Assembly: GCA_949825065.1 (NCBI GenBank)
Contig: OX463838.1
Location: 8,348,251 to 8,412,250, forward strand
DNA: 64,000 nt
Reading direction: 5' to 3'
Origin: Odontocerum albicorne
Lineage: Eukaryota; Arthropoda; Insecta; Trichoptera; Odontoceridae
Shown here: piece after piece, positions 32,641-43,459 of the stretch
How the letters are laid out: the number at the start of each line of letters is the position of its first letter
Position numbering within the stretch: position 1 is the first letter of the stretch
Notes under the pieces: model-generated
What the model saw: the letters and a program-made list of their open reading frames with translations, nothing else
Told to the model about the DNA's origin: nothing
The model's database searches: none
Program-made: the position numbers and the translations under genes

Positions 32641-32802
32641 CTTCCTTTTCCTGAAACCGTCTGACAGGCGAGTGTTTTTGTATGAAGTATTTCGTGATTT
32701 AATCCGTTTACATCGCCTTATTATCTCACATAAGGCGATTTTAAATAAATTATATCGAATAGTGTTTTAAATAAACTATCTAATTCTTTAATAATTTTTT
32801 AG
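32641..32802 (+). promoter_or_regulatory. RpL34 transcription start (TOP-like) and leader intron
   Basis: A pyrimidine tract cttccttttcc at 32641-32651 fits the 5' terminal oligopyrimidine start of ribosomal-protein mRNAs, which puts them under TOR-dependent translational control. A 3' splice site (aataattttttag) ends at 32802, seven bases before the ATG, so there is a leader intron. The donor is uncertain: CAG|GCGAGT at 32668 would be a GC-AG intron. Confidence 0.5.
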
Positions 32803-32809
32803 GTGAAAG

Positions 32810-34073
32810 ATGGTTCAACGCCTGACGTTCCGGCGACGTTTGTCGTACAACTCAAAATCTAACAGGAGACGTGTGTAAGTAAAATTAAATCGAACTAACG
32901 TGTAATTTAGTTATTCAGTGAAGTAGTACGTGCTATGAGTTTTGATCTATTGAGTATTGATTGTTGTTTTGTACATTTTTCAAGTGACAACGTTTTTCAT
33001 AACCTCGAAGTTTGTTGTGCCTTTTAGTCTCGACATGGATAGTTTTTGTGACACTTGCATGCCAAAAGGTTTATTGTAGCTTATTCTGACTTATATAAAT
33101 GGTAATTGTTGAAGTCTTAACTATTTAACTGAACAGTTTGTTGCGTTTTGACAAAGTTAATTTATGACATTTCGAGTAAGAATTTTATTTGGTTCTCTAC
33201 CCACCTGCCAAATCAGTGCTCTAATTTAATTCTCACCTTCATCGTCTATAAGTTAGTTGTCATATTATATGTATCTTTACGAAGTTAATCTTATTCAAAT
33301 GAAAATAAAACTTATGTCTTTTCAGTCATGCGAATATTCTCCCATTTTTAGTTTTCCATGAGACTTGTTATGATATACAAGATTTATTTTATTTATACAT
33401 GACTAGACATTTTATGTTTTAAATAATAATGAAGAAAATTATTTAACTATTTTTGGAAGTTTGTTGAACTTTTTGATGTGCGTACATGGTAAGTGAGAAA
33501 AGCAAATATGGAAGATTGTGGGATGTGAGATGTATAAAAAAGAATGTTTCTTAATAGAAGAGTTTGAAGATCTGTTCTCTTATCCTTCCTTGCCAGCATA
33601 TATTTGTATGTTCGACTTTTGTGTATTTAAGTAGTTTTTAAGTAATATTTGATCGATATCTTTGAGAACCAAATTATTTTTTTCTTGTTAATAATTAAAA
33701 AACAATCTATTTTTCTTCATTCTTAAATAGGACTGACTAGATATAATATATTTAGTTGAAATTTTATTTTCGCATTTTTTGCAGCGTACGTACTCCTGGT
33801 GGTAAATTGGTTTATCAATACCTCAAGAAACCTAGACGCGTCCCGAGATGCGGGCAGTGCAAAGAGAAGTTAAGAGGAATCACCCCAGCCCGCCCCATGG
33901 AGCGTTCACGCATGTCTAGGAGAAAAAAGACCGTGACTAGGGCTTACGGAGGAGTGCTGTGCCACAAGTGCGTCAAGGAGAGGATCGTGCGAGCTTTCCT
34001 TATCGAAGAACAGAAGATTGTTGTTAAAGTAATGAAAGCGGGCAGTACTAAAACTAAGAAAGAGAAGAAGTAA
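32810..34073 (+). CDS. RpL34: Large-subunit ribosomal protein eL34 (RpL34), two coding exons
   Basis: Cytosolic 60S ribosomal protein eL34. Coding exons are 32810-32874 and 33785-34073, joined by a 910-bp GT-AG intron (gtaagt ... ttttttgcag) that splits codon 22. The product is 117 aa, the normal length. It begins MVQRLTFRRRLSYNSKSN, then RRRVVRTPGGKLVYQYLKK across the junction. The zinc-ribbon cysteines are C44-x2-C47 (RCGQCKEK) and C81-x2-C84 (VLCHKC). The C-terminus IEEQKIVVKVMK ends in a lysine-rich tail. The annotated open frame from 33756 is only exon 2 with intron sequence at its front. Exon composition is much richer in GC than the intron. Confidence 0.98.
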
Positions 34074-34090
34074 TTCTGTAAGTCACTCTT

Positions 34091-34096
34091 AATAAA
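34091..34096 (+). terminator. RpL34 polyadenylation signal
   Basis: AATAAA 18 bases after the stop codon; a very short 3' UTR, as usual for ribosomal-protein genes. Confidence 0.75.
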
Positions 34097-34799
34097 AACA
34101 AATTAAAACCTAAACATTATTTGATTTCAATCCAAAAATTAAATACCTGTATCTGTAAAGAAAATTTGAGAGTTTTAAGTATTTTTTTTAATCTTGGTGT
34201 TGAAAGTTGGTAATTACAAATCAGTGAAAGTTATCACAGTTTGAATAATAGAAACGCATTGTCTAAAGCATATTTTACGCATCGTGTTTCAACTTTGTAA
34301 TGCTAAACTCGGGTGGATTCTACATATAAATGTTCTGATTCATGTCCAAGTACAAAAGTTTTGACACTTTTTACTTGGATCCAGTTGAGGTCAAGTGTTT
34401 TAAAAAAACACATTAATTGCGAACTGGAGTATCTACCTATTGCTACCCACACTTATCGTAGTTCAATCAGTTGTATATCCCATTTATACTTTTTTTTAAA
34501 TGTGCTACAAATAGCATGCGTTGATCCGAGAGTAGCTGTAAAATAGACTTGATTGTAGACTGAGCAGCGTGGTACTTTGGATTGAATAGTAACTATTATT
34601 GCTACTTTCCCAAAGTAATTTTAACAACTGATAATTATACACCATGTCTGCCTTTAAGCACCTTGGAGTTAAGTAGTTCAATATGTTTCTTATTATCTGC
34701 TTCACCATAATCAGTTAAAAAACAAATTTCAAGAATTACGTGGAAAAGATGATCCAAATTTTAACAAATGAAAAGATCAAATAGAAGCTTTTGTAATGT
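34097..34799. other. non-coding stretch
   Basis: Nothing recognised; the 77-codon plus frame (34313-34546) and 67-codon minus frame lack family signal. Confidence 0.5.
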
Positions 34800-34988
34800 A
34801 TTCCACTTAACATGTATACATGACAGGTTTATTACTATGTGGCAATCTCTTCCTATCAATTAGAAAGGTGTTAATGAGGCCTGAAGTGATAACCAGAGTG
34901 AAATCCTTTTTCTAAAAACTCAGATTTTTAACAGGAATAGAAACTGCAACTCGTGGATTGGAGACAGATGTCTGACCAAGTGGGCACC
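34800..34988 (-). repeat. family A SINE, diverged full-length copy
   Basis: Tail block at 34820-34862 (gacaggtttattactatgtg, caatctcttcc), body at 34870-34920 (aggcctgaagtgataaccag, aaatcctttttct), and a decayed tRNA-like head ending at about 34988 (tctgaccaagtggg). More diverged than the copies at 14791 and 23316. Confidence 0.65.
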
Positions 34989-35739
34989 ATTTTAGTGAGC
35001 TTTTAGTGGTATGTTTAAAATTGAAAAGCCTTGCAAAGAACTGTTAAGTCGCAATGACGCCATTTAAATTTTTGTTAATTTTCTCTAATTCACAGGAAAT
35101 TAATTTGAGATCTTGATGAAGATTTATTTCTTAGTTCATAAAGAATCACTTCAAATTTCATACAGTGTATACACTCCATATGGAACTAGTTTTCAAGGAT
35201 GTGAATGTCATCTATTCAAATTTAAGCATTTGTTTTTCAACAAGTGAGTTATAAATGTCAAAAAGTTCCATTTTGGAAACAAATATTTTGGTGTCTTAAT
35301 TCATATTTAACTCAATTTATGAAAAATCGTAAATGGTCATCAATAATACCAAAGGTTTGTAAACAATTAAGAGTATTTTTAATAAACTTTTTGGTCCATG
35401 TCCATAGGTGCAATGTGTGCAGCGCATAAAAGTTTCCAATTCAAGAGGCCAAAGCTTCTTAAATGTCTGCCCTATGATATGGTCTTCACAAGTCTTTAGT
35501 CACCTTTGATTTTTAAAAGCTTCCTATCTATTAAACGCGAAATGATTAACTAAGTGAATTCTAATACTTGAAGGAAAAGGATTAAATAAACACAAAATAG
35601 TGGTCTGTAACATCCCTTGCACACTGTTTAATTTGGATTGACACTTGTATTATCTCTTAATACGCATATGTATTATTGTATTCTTGATGCTCAGGACTGT
35701 GGAATGAAACTAATTGTGACATAGGATATGTGTACTTAC
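34989..35739. other. non-coding stretch
   Basis: Nothing recognised. Confidence 0.5.
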
Positions 35740-36336
35740 TTAATCTTTTCCTTCCTGTGCTAAAAAAATCCGCCCGTTCCGGTGATGTATATTCAATACG
35801 TATGTAAAAATGAGCGATTTAAAATCGGAAAAATAAGAATATTCATAGCCAATCACTTAAATGAATTAAATTTGAAATCAAAAGTGATAATAATTGAAAT
35901 TTAATTGCTGAAAACATTGGATGACGTTCACAAAACGGGCGAAACGACCACCTCGAAGGAAAGCCAACTGAGCGGGAGAAGCGAGCGAACTGAGATTCTG
36001 TTTCTTGCGTTCCCATATACTGAAGTAGAGTGAGACGTGAATAGCGTCGCTTCCTTACCCATAGCGGTTTTTTAGAATTGATTGTATTGGTGATTTTTTT
36101 GTACTTTTTTTTCTTACTTGATTGTATTGGTGATTTTATTCCCGATTTTCACAAAATATCTCTGATGTGGCCGATAAGTGCTGATTATTATTAATATTAT
36201 TTTTTTCATTCAATGCGTAAATGTATTACGGAGGAATACCTAAAATTTGAACCCAGTATTTATTATATTTATAAAGATATTAAAGTTTTTAGAAGCAATG
36301 TGTACTAGTTACACATCACAGGACAGGAAGGGTTAA
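35740..36336 (+). mobile_element. piggyBac-like MITE, copy 2 (TTAA-flanked)
   Basis: A 597-bp copy bounded by TTAA at 35740-35743 and 36333-36336, with inverted ends tcttttccttcctgtg and cacaggacaggaaggg. The body matches 1175-1730, with an extra duplicated gattgtattggtgattttt block at 36074-36135. Its left end matches 4845-4935 in reverse. No open frame. Confidence 0.85.
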
Positions 36337-37029
36337 GGCCAGCTTGAATATAAACAACTTGGAAGGGTTGAAATATGCGACGATAATTTATGATTATTGT
36401 AATGCATTTGCTTGGCAATGAACAATGGATTTGTCTATGCCTAATCACTTTCGTATTTTTGAACTAAAATATTGAAAAAGAAAACTGATGACCACTTAAA
36501 AAAGTTGAAATACTAGATTAATTATTCTATACAAGGGATTCTATTTCCTTGGAGTCAACTACAATTTTCAAGTTATCGAGATGATGTGCCAATAGGTGAG
36601 TAAAAACTTTATCGATAAATTATTTATTTATTGTTACGGTATTAAAACACTTAAGAACTCCATATTATGAACTAATATTACACTGTTTTTGGCCATAATA
36701 ATAATTGAAAATAGGTAGGTATCTATTTATATACTTCGTAGAATAATAATCGAAAACTGATGTATGCAGGTAGTTTAATTTTTAAATTAAATTAAAAGCA
36801 AAACAAAAATATACCCTTACTTAAAGGGTATATTTTTACATAGAACGAAAATTGGATTTTTTGAGAATTTTATGGATAGATCTTGAGATATAGAATACAC
36901 ATGGGCTCACTTGTAGAACAAGATGCAAGTTGCTTTGCAGAATCGAAACCTTCCACATGTTGACGCAGGGTTACTCAACTCCAGAGGTAAAGTATTGTCT
37001 TTAATGTTTCGTTTATACTAGGTTATTTA
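36337..37029. other. non-coding stretch
   Basis: AT-rich. A small inverted repeat, tacccttacttaaagggta, lies at 36811-36829; nothing else recognised. Confidence 0.5.
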
Positions 37030-37031
37030 TA

Positions 37032-38307
37032 TTAGGTCCTTACATATGAAATTGGCGTTTTGCCGTACTGGCAACTTTGATCTCAAATATCTTCTCTTTG
37101 GTTAGGAATTCCAAATTCAAATTTATACAGCTATTTACTCAAGTATTTGTGTTTCGAAAATTATAATTCATTTGTTTTTTCCTCAATTGTTTTTTTTCTT
37201 TGCGTCACTCAGTTTACAAAATGGAAAACTTGAAATATCGCGTTATTTACGAGTACGAGTTCCACCGTGGCACCAGTGCTGCAGAAACGGCTCGAAGGAT
37301 TAATGATGTGTATGGCGACGGTGCCGCAAAAGAAAACACAGTGCGTTTTTGGTTCCAACGTTTTCGTTCTGGAAATTTCGACCTGCAGAACAAGCCCCGT
37401 GGAGAAAGTTGATAATGAAGAATTGAAGGCTATTGTGGAAGCGGATCCATCGCAAACCACGTCCGAGTTAGCTGCAGGCTGCGGTGTTAGTGATAAAACT
37501 GTTTTAATCCACTTGAAGCAAATTGGGAAGGTGAAAAAGCTTGAAAGGTGGGTACCTCACGAATTGAGTGAAGCAAATCAACAAACGCGCGTTGACTGCT
37601 GCGTTGCATTACTCAACCGGCACAATAATGAAAGGATTTTGAATCGAATCATTACCTGTGATGAAAAGTGGATCCTGTATGATAATCGGAAGCGCTCATC
37701 GCAATGGCTGAACCCTGCCGAACCAGCCAAACCATGCCCCAAGCGAAAATTGACTCCAAAAAAGTTACTTGTGAGCGTTTGGTGGACTAGTGCTGGTGTC
37801 GTTCACTACAGCTTTCTTAAATCTGGCCAGACGATTACGGCAGATGTCTATTGTCAGCAACTGCAAACCATGATGGAAAAGCTAGCTGCTAAACAACCGA
37901 GGCTGGTTAATCGCTCTAGGCCACTGCTGCTTCATGATAACGCTAGACCACACACTGCACAACAGACGGCTACCAAATTAGAAGAGCTTCAATTGGAATG
38001 TCTAAGACATCCACCGTACTCTCCGGACCTTGCCCCAACAGATTACTATTTTTTTCGAAATTTGGATAACTTCTTGCAAGGGAAAAAATTCAACTCCGAT
38101 GGGGCAGTCCAAACCGACTTCAAAGATTTTATTGATTCCCGTCCGAATGGTTTTTTTAGTAAAGGGATCGATGAACTACCTATGAGATGGCAAAAGTGCA
38201 TAGATAGCAATGGTACATACTTTGATTAAATAAATATATTATATTAAAAAAAAATCAACTTTATGTTCCTCCCAAACAAAACGTCAATTTCATATGTAAG
38301 GACCTAA
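37032..38307 (+). mobile_element. mariner element, copy 2 of a recent pair
   Basis: 1276 bp flanked by TA (37030-37031 and 38308-38309), with the same inverted ends as 6276-7518. It keeps the segment with the second catalytic Asp that copy 1 has lost, but has its own 11-base deletion near 37403. Confidence 0.95.
37221..38229 (+). pseudogene. mariner transposase, frameshifted by an 11-bp deletion
   Basis: Starts MENLKYR at 37221 and reads in frame through the first HTH to QNKPRGES. There, at 37403, a net loss of 11 bases shifts the frame and a stop follows at 37412. The rest of the protein is intact from KVDNEELKAIVEADPSQTTS to the natural end at 38229, in the frame opened artificially from 37267. 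All three catalytic aspartates are present: ITCDEKWILYD, LLHDNARPHTA and SPDLAPTDYYFF, with the mariner D34D spacing. Without the N-terminal DNA-binding part in frame the copy should be inactive. Confidence 0.93.
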
Positions 38308-38309
38308 TA

Positions 38310-38624
38310 TTAATAAAGGAGAGCACAAAGTTAGTAGCTATTTCTAAATATTGTGATATTCTGGCAAATACTATATATACTATATAAAAATATCTAAATT
38401 GTTGCAAAACTCGTTTCCAAGTCTTTGCATATAAATTATAGAGGAGTTAATTTTATAATTAGTATAGCAATTTTCGGTATAAAAGGGATTGAGCTGTCTT
38501 GTGGATTTAGTGGGAATACGAAATGAAATGCTTGCGAGTAAGTGAGATGCGTCAATCACTGAGTGAATGATTTTGTATAGCAGTACTATATCGACTGTTT
38601 TTTGAAAATTGGGCTTAACTGGGG
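38310..38624. other. non-coding stretch
   Basis: Nothing recognised. Confidence 0.5.
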
Positions 38625-38935
38625 TCGGAGTCAGGAGATACTATTTTAAATTCAACTCGAAATTCAAACTTTTTACATTTTTCAAAACTTATTGGCTACA
38701 TAAATTATAATACATTATGAAATTATGTACCATTTAGTATGATGAGGAATCCCCATAGCCGTAACTACTTAAACATACATTTAGGTAGTTTTTTTTTTTT
38801 TTTATGTATATATATATTTAACATACATTTAGGTAGTTACGCCATATAATTAAGTATGACATATGGTTAGCAATATATGTACTATAATTGGTCGGAGTTG
38901 ATATTTTTTTAACGACTCCATTCCACTACCCTCGA
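38625..38935. mobile_element. decayed hAT-type MITE
   Basis: One side has ggggtcggagtcaggag (38631-38647). The other has ggtcggagttgat and aacgactccattccactaccc (38890-38931). These mirror the subterminal and terminal blocks of the intact element at 26450-27327. The interior contains a duplicated acatacatttaggtagtt. The ends are too diverged for a target duplication. Confidence 0.5.
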
Positions 38936-39728
38936 TGTCGAACAGGAAATGAGGATAGCTGTGTCTAGTTTGATTCCAATATTTGAGATGTGTGCCTAAC
39001 AGGATCATCTATTCCAATAATTGGTAAGTTTTTTTTTCGAGCACTGCAAAAAATCTTTTCTGTTTATAACCTCTGAATTATCAGATATTTTTTGAGCCTC
39101 ATATTTTTCGATGGTGTTCTAGAATCAAAATTTATAGACAATACTTGGATCAATGTCAGTTGTACTACTGTAATGGGAATTGTCATATTGACCCACTGAA
39201 GGAATATTGTTTTTTAGCATATTGTGATGTTATTGCCAAAATTTGTAACTTTGTATTTAAGGTATCTTCATTCAATGAGTTGATTTGTGAAAGTTCGAAG
39301 AACTTAAAATATCAATAAAACAATGTTTTAGGCACTTCATGATTATGATGAAATCACTATTTCTTTTTTAAATTCTCTATGAGTAAAAATAAACAATTAA
39401 GTTCGAGTTATGACTATAAATATGGTAGGGTTTTAAAGGGTACATATAAGGCAAAGTAATAAACATGTTAAGTTTTAAATCTGCGCTATTTCTAAAACAT
39501 ATTTTTGATAAGAAGACTTAAGGTGTTCCCCCACAATATGATAAGCCTTGAGTTGCGCAGATTTAATAATCTTGCATTGTGTTTATTCCATGAGTTTGTA
39601 TAAAGCATTGTATGTAGTTGGAAGGATTTGTTAAAATAACTGAGAAGGTCATATAAATGAAAGAATGTCTTGATTGACCAGTTTATGTTAACCCCTTACT
39701 GCATGGAGTCTCATATAGATTATTATTA
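38936..39728. other. non-coding stretch
   Basis: Nothing recognised. Confidence 0.5.
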
Positions 39729-39829
39729 CTAGCTGTACCCGGCCACGCGTTGCTGTAGCTCAGTCTGGTTAAATGGAAAAGAAAGAAAAGAGAAAGCATA
39801 CTTTTCTAATATGTTTAATTTCACAATAC

Positions 39830-40030
39830 TTGTAGGTATACAATATTTTTTATGTCTTTCAGCCACTCTCAGTCTGTCGCGTTCATTCTCTTGAGAACGA
39901 AGCAGATCTGAAGCTGCAGAACGCGATCGCCGTGCTTGCAACCGTGCATCCTCAAGTCTGGCTGCACGTCGCTCTGCTGCTTCTTCGGCATTTTGATGAA
40001 CTAAAGCAGATCGATTGCACTGAAAAAGAA
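39830..40030 (-). pseudogene. Helitron-associated Arg/Ala/Glu-rich exon, copy B
   Basis: Begins after a good 3' splice site on the minus strand (cttctttttcag) with CNRSALVHQNAEEAAERRAA, then RLEDARLQARRSRSAASDLL. Highly charged and probably coiled-coil or disordered, like the N-terminal part of some Helitron polyproteins. Copy A is at 40590-40755. The first dozen codons recur a third time at 42981-43022. Confidence 0.55.
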
Positions 40031-40144
40031 GAAAGTTATAACAAAAACATATAAAATTGCGAAACATTAAAAAAGGAACTGAATAATATTGTTAAGTTCG
40101 TAGACGTCTTTGTTCTTGGCGGCAAGAATAGCTCGTTCACTCAG

Positions 40145-40405
40145 CTAATCGTGATTCTTATAATTGATTTGAATATTGGGAAATACTTTTTCAACCAATT
40201 CTTCTTTTGACGTCACTAAATTGCAGAAGTTATGAGGCAATGAAATTTGTCCTGAGGGCATATCAACCGGCACCTTTCCGTTCCCAATTTCCAGCAATTG
40301 ATGTGAGAATATCTCAGCTGATCGATCGTTTTGCAGCTGGACACGCATATTTGTAGTTAATTTCAACGTCTTTACGTGTCGCCACAAAGTAGAGTATTTC
40401 AGGCA
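40145..40405 (-). pseudogene. Helitron Pif1-like helicase fragment, copy B
   Basis: The minus strand reads STLWRHVKTLKLTTNMRVQL, then RSAEIFSHQLLEIGNGKVPV, then LPHNFCNLVTSKEELVEKVF and NIQINYKNHD. This is the late part of the Pif1-type helicase of Helitrons, whose consensus has LT-NMRV and LL-IG-G--P. Stops follow. Confidence 0.8.
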
Positions 40406-40589
40406 ACATATAAAATTGCGAAACATAAAAGTAACTAATTAAATGTTAAGGGAAGACAGACAGATAATTGGAACTAATTAAAAAAAATCTCCATTTCTAC
40501 ATACGATTTGATAGATTTTGATATATAAACATAGAGGTAAAATTAAAATCTATATAAAAAAGATACTTTTGATATTCCTACTGACCTCT

Positions 40590-40755
40590 TTCACCCACTA
40601 TCAGCCTGTCGCGTACATTCTGTTGAGAACGAAGCAGTTCTGAATCTGCAGAACGCGATCGCAACCGTGCATCCTCAAGTCTGGCTACACGTCGCTCTGC
40701 TGCTTCCTCGACATTTTGATGAACTAAAGCAGATCGATTGCACTGAAAAAGAAGA
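40590..40755 (-). pseudogene. Helitron-associated charged exon, copy A
   Basis: Same block as 39830-40030, here CNRSALVHQNVEEAAERRVA onward, missing about 12 bases in the Arg-rich part and with several substitutions. It again follows a polypyrimidine-AG 3' splice site. Confidence 0.55.
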
Positions 40756-40799
40756 AAGAAAATTATAGTAAAAACATATAAAATTGTGAAACATTAAAA

Positions 40800-41075
40800 A
40801 AGGAACTGAATAATATTGTTAAGTTCGTAGACGTCTTTGTTCTTGGCGGCAAGAATAGCTCGTTCACTCAGCCAATCGTGATTCTTATAATTGATTTGAA
40901 TATAGGGAAATACTTTTTCAACCATTTCTTCTTTTGACGTCACTAAATTGCAGAAGTTATGAGGAAATGAAATTCGTCCTGAGGTCATATCAACCGACAC
41001 CTTTCCGTTCCCAATTTCCAGCAATTGATGTGAGAATATCTCAGCTGATCGATCGTTTTGCAGCTGGACACGCAT
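40800..41075 (-). pseudogene. Helitron Pif1-like helicase fragment, copy A
   Basis: Same sequence as copy B (offset 727 bases), starting at MRVQLQNDRSAEIFSHQLLE and extending further, to DWLSERAILAAKNKDVYELN, which matches the next conserved block of the helicase (WL-ERAIL--KN-DV---N). One substitution gives VDMTSG for VDMPSG. Confidence 0.8.
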
Positions 41076-41119
41076 TTGTCAAATAGGAGTATTGTTAAGG
41101 AAATATTTGTCAAATAATA

Positions 41120-42409
41120 GGTTAGTCAAAAAGTTTTGAAAGCGACATCTATGGAGCGGTAGAAAACCAAAATTTCTACGCCATTTTAATATTTCATCTT
41201 TCATAAGAACGTACTCAAAATTTCATTTCGATCTGTCAATTCATTCTTTGTTTACAAGCCATTTGAAGTTGACGTGTCAGTGTATTTTTTAACAATGGAA
41301 AAATCCGAATATCGTGCAGTGATTAAATTCTTTGTTTTGGAAGGTTTATCGGCTACTGAGATCCATGCAAAGATGGTGAAAGTATTAAAGGAGTCTTCTC
41401 TTTCATTTCCAACCGTTCACCGGTGGGTTTTGGAGTTTAAGCGTGGCCGTACAAGCGTTGAAGACGACCCACGCTCAGGACGTCCAAAAAGTGCATCAAC
41501 ACCATAAATCATAGCGAAAATACAGGATATGGTTTTGGAAGATCATCGATCGACTGTGGATGTGATAGCTGACACCATAGGCATCTCACATGGAACAACA
41601 TGGCATATTTTGGCTGAAGTTTTGGGTTTCAAAAAACTGTATGCACAATGGGTGCCGCATTTGCTAACAATGCAACAAAAACACGTTCGAATGCGACTTT
41701 CTGAGCAACATTTGGAGCAATTTCGAAAGGATAAAAAGGATTTTCTGCGTCGATTCATCACTATGGATGAGACTTGGGTCTATGACCACCATGATCCTGA
41801 ATCAAAACAAGAGGCTAAGGAGTGGTGTGAACCAGGCACTTTGGCTCCGAAGCGAGTTCGTGTCCAGAAATCGGCCAAGAGGGTGTTAGCGTCAGTTTTT
41901 TGGGATGCAAAAGGAATTTTATTGATAGATTATCTCCAAACTAGTAAGACAATCAACTCTGATTATTATTGTGACCTTTTGGACCAGTTGGATGAAAAAA
42001 TTTGTGAAAAAAGACCCGGTTTGCAGAAGAAAAAAATCATTTTTCATCAAGACAATGCACCTGCTCACACAGCTCAAAAAACCATCGCGAAAATCAGTGA
42101 ATTGGGGTACGAATTGTTGCAGCATCCACCCTACTCGCCAGATTTAGCTCCCTCTGACTTCTGGCTGTTCTCACACCTCAAAAAATTCCTTCGTGGAAAG
42201 CATTTTTCATCCAACGAAGAGGTTATAGCCGTCGTAGAGGAGTATTTTGCAGGCCTTCCAGAAAGTCACTTCCGTGATGGGACAACAAAGTTGGAAGATC
42301 GTTCGACCAAGTGTATTGATCTTATGGGAGACTATACTGAGCAATAAAAATGATTTCCCCTAAAAAAAAATGTATTTTCATTTCCGCTTTCAAAACTTTT
42401 TGACTAACC
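41120..42409 (+). mobile_element. mariner element, nearly intact (irritans/mauritiana-like)
   Basis: 1290 bp flanked by TA (41118-41119 and 42410-42411). Inverted ends start ggttagtcaaaaagttttga at both sides with no visible mismatch over 25 bases. Inserted in Helitron debris. Its gene is open except for one stop codon. Confidence 0.95.
41295..42347 (+). pseudogene. mariner transposase with a single in-frame stop
   Basis: Reads as a full 350-codon mariner transposase from MEKSEYRAVIKFFVLEGLSA to a natural stop at 42347. The only visible defect is a TAA at 41505-41507 (codon 71), in the linker after SGRPKSASTP, where relatives usually carry Glu. Catalytic aspartates are ITMDETWVYD (about residue 155), IFHQDNAPAHTA and SPDLAPSDFWLF. 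The linker motif WVPHLLT is intact. An internal ATG at 41529 would give only the part from the second HTH onward. A recent loss, or readthrough, is possible. Confidence 0.93.
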
Positions 42410-42484
42410 TAGTAGGAGTATTGTTAAGGAAATACAGAGATAATTGGAACTAATTAAATGTTAAGAAAACAGAGAGATTATTGG

Positions 42485-43022
42485 AATTAATTAAATGTTA
42501 AGGAAAGACATTGCAAACAATACACGAATTTGATTTGGATGTGACATATTACACGCGTCATTAATGCATACATCCCAGTGTCGGTCGTTCTCCAATAAAT
42601 TCAGAGCTTGACATGCACTGCGTAAAGTGACATGTGTAACGCCGTTGACAATTCTCAATTGCTGGAAAGACGTTGGACCGGGCACATTTACCAACAGCAT
42701 GCGAAGAAAGAAGCATTCATCTTGATTGGGATGCACGGTGTACAGTCTACCTATCGCAGTTTCTTTGAATATGCCAGGTTGTTCGTCGACTCGCTCTCGT
42801 TTGCGTCGTTCAAATGATTTTCTACTCGCATTCCACGTTTAATACGTAGGCACTTCCGAATACAGCAGTGTTTTTGCAAACGCGTCATTTTGACATAACG
42901 CGAAGAAAGCAGTTAACGTTGTAGCCGGTGGATTCAGGGCTGTTTGTTGCACATTTGCAGCTGTGAAATAAACGAACTATACTTTTGATGAACTAAAGCA
43001 GATCGATTGCACTGAAAAAGAA
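42485..43022 (-). pseudogene. Helitron polyprotein fragment (region before the helicase)
   Basis: The minus strand reads CNRSALVHQKYSSFISQLQM, then LTAFFALCQNDAFAKTLLYS, a stop, then WNASRKSFERRKRE, GIFKETAIGRLYTVHPNQDE, CFFLRMLLVNVPGPTSFQQL and ACQALNLLENDRHWDVCIND. The blocks FA-C--D--A--LLY-EVP-YY-W and GR----P---E-FYLR-LL--V-G-TSF--LRTV are a Helitron hallmark. It is interrupted by one stop (near 42840) and ends near 42490. It probably joined the helicase pieces before the mariner inserted. Confidence 0.85.
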
Positions 43023-43459
43023 GAACAAGTGAAACATTTAATAATTCAAATGTATAAAACATACACAGATAAATACCATGAATTCAAATGAAAATCAATT
43101 GATACAGTTTAAATTCACCGCTAATTGTACTGAAAAATAATAAAAAACAGTTTAAAAACACCGAATTGAAATATCACAGCTATTACTACGACGCCACAGT
43201 ATAAAATGGTGGATAAAAAATTAGTATACTTTTACGTCCAAACAGATGACGCTATTTTTCAATAATCGTATTTGAAAATTTAATATTTATTATTTAAATA
43301 TTTATTATTAAATATTTAATTATTTATTATTTAATATTCAAAATCAAAATGGAACTGTCGAAATTTGAAAGCACAAATTTTCAAAGCAATCGGTGAAGAA
43401 CTCGGAGATTAAAGATTTTTAATATTTTTATTTATATAAATTATTTTGAAAGAGTAGAT
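43023..43459. other. AT-rich stretch
   Basis: 43275-43340 is a low-complexity run of tatttattatttaaa type. Nothing else recognised. Confidence 0.55.

Larger units (their letters stand above)
39729..43022 (-). mobile_element. Helitron remnants, rearranged, with a mariner inside
   Basis: Minus-strand pieces of a rolling-circle Helitron. The low-coordinate edge reads, on the minus strand, gcgtggccgggtacagctag followed by T, fitting the CTAG-T 3' terminus of Helitrons. Going 5' to 3' on the minus strand: a piece of the Rep/helicase polyprotein (43022-42485), the inserted mariner (42409-41120), helicase fragment A (41075-40800) with exon-like block A (40755-40590), then helicase fragment B (40405-40145) with exon-like block B (40030-39830), and the terminus. 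The 5' TC end was not found. Rep catalytic motifs (HUH, YxxxY) are missing. Confidence 0.75.

Noticed and set aside
37267..38229. A 320-aa mariner transposase starting at 37267
   Set aside because: Its first 45 residues are an out-of-frame reading of the true N-terminus; the real start is 37221 and the gene is frameshifted.
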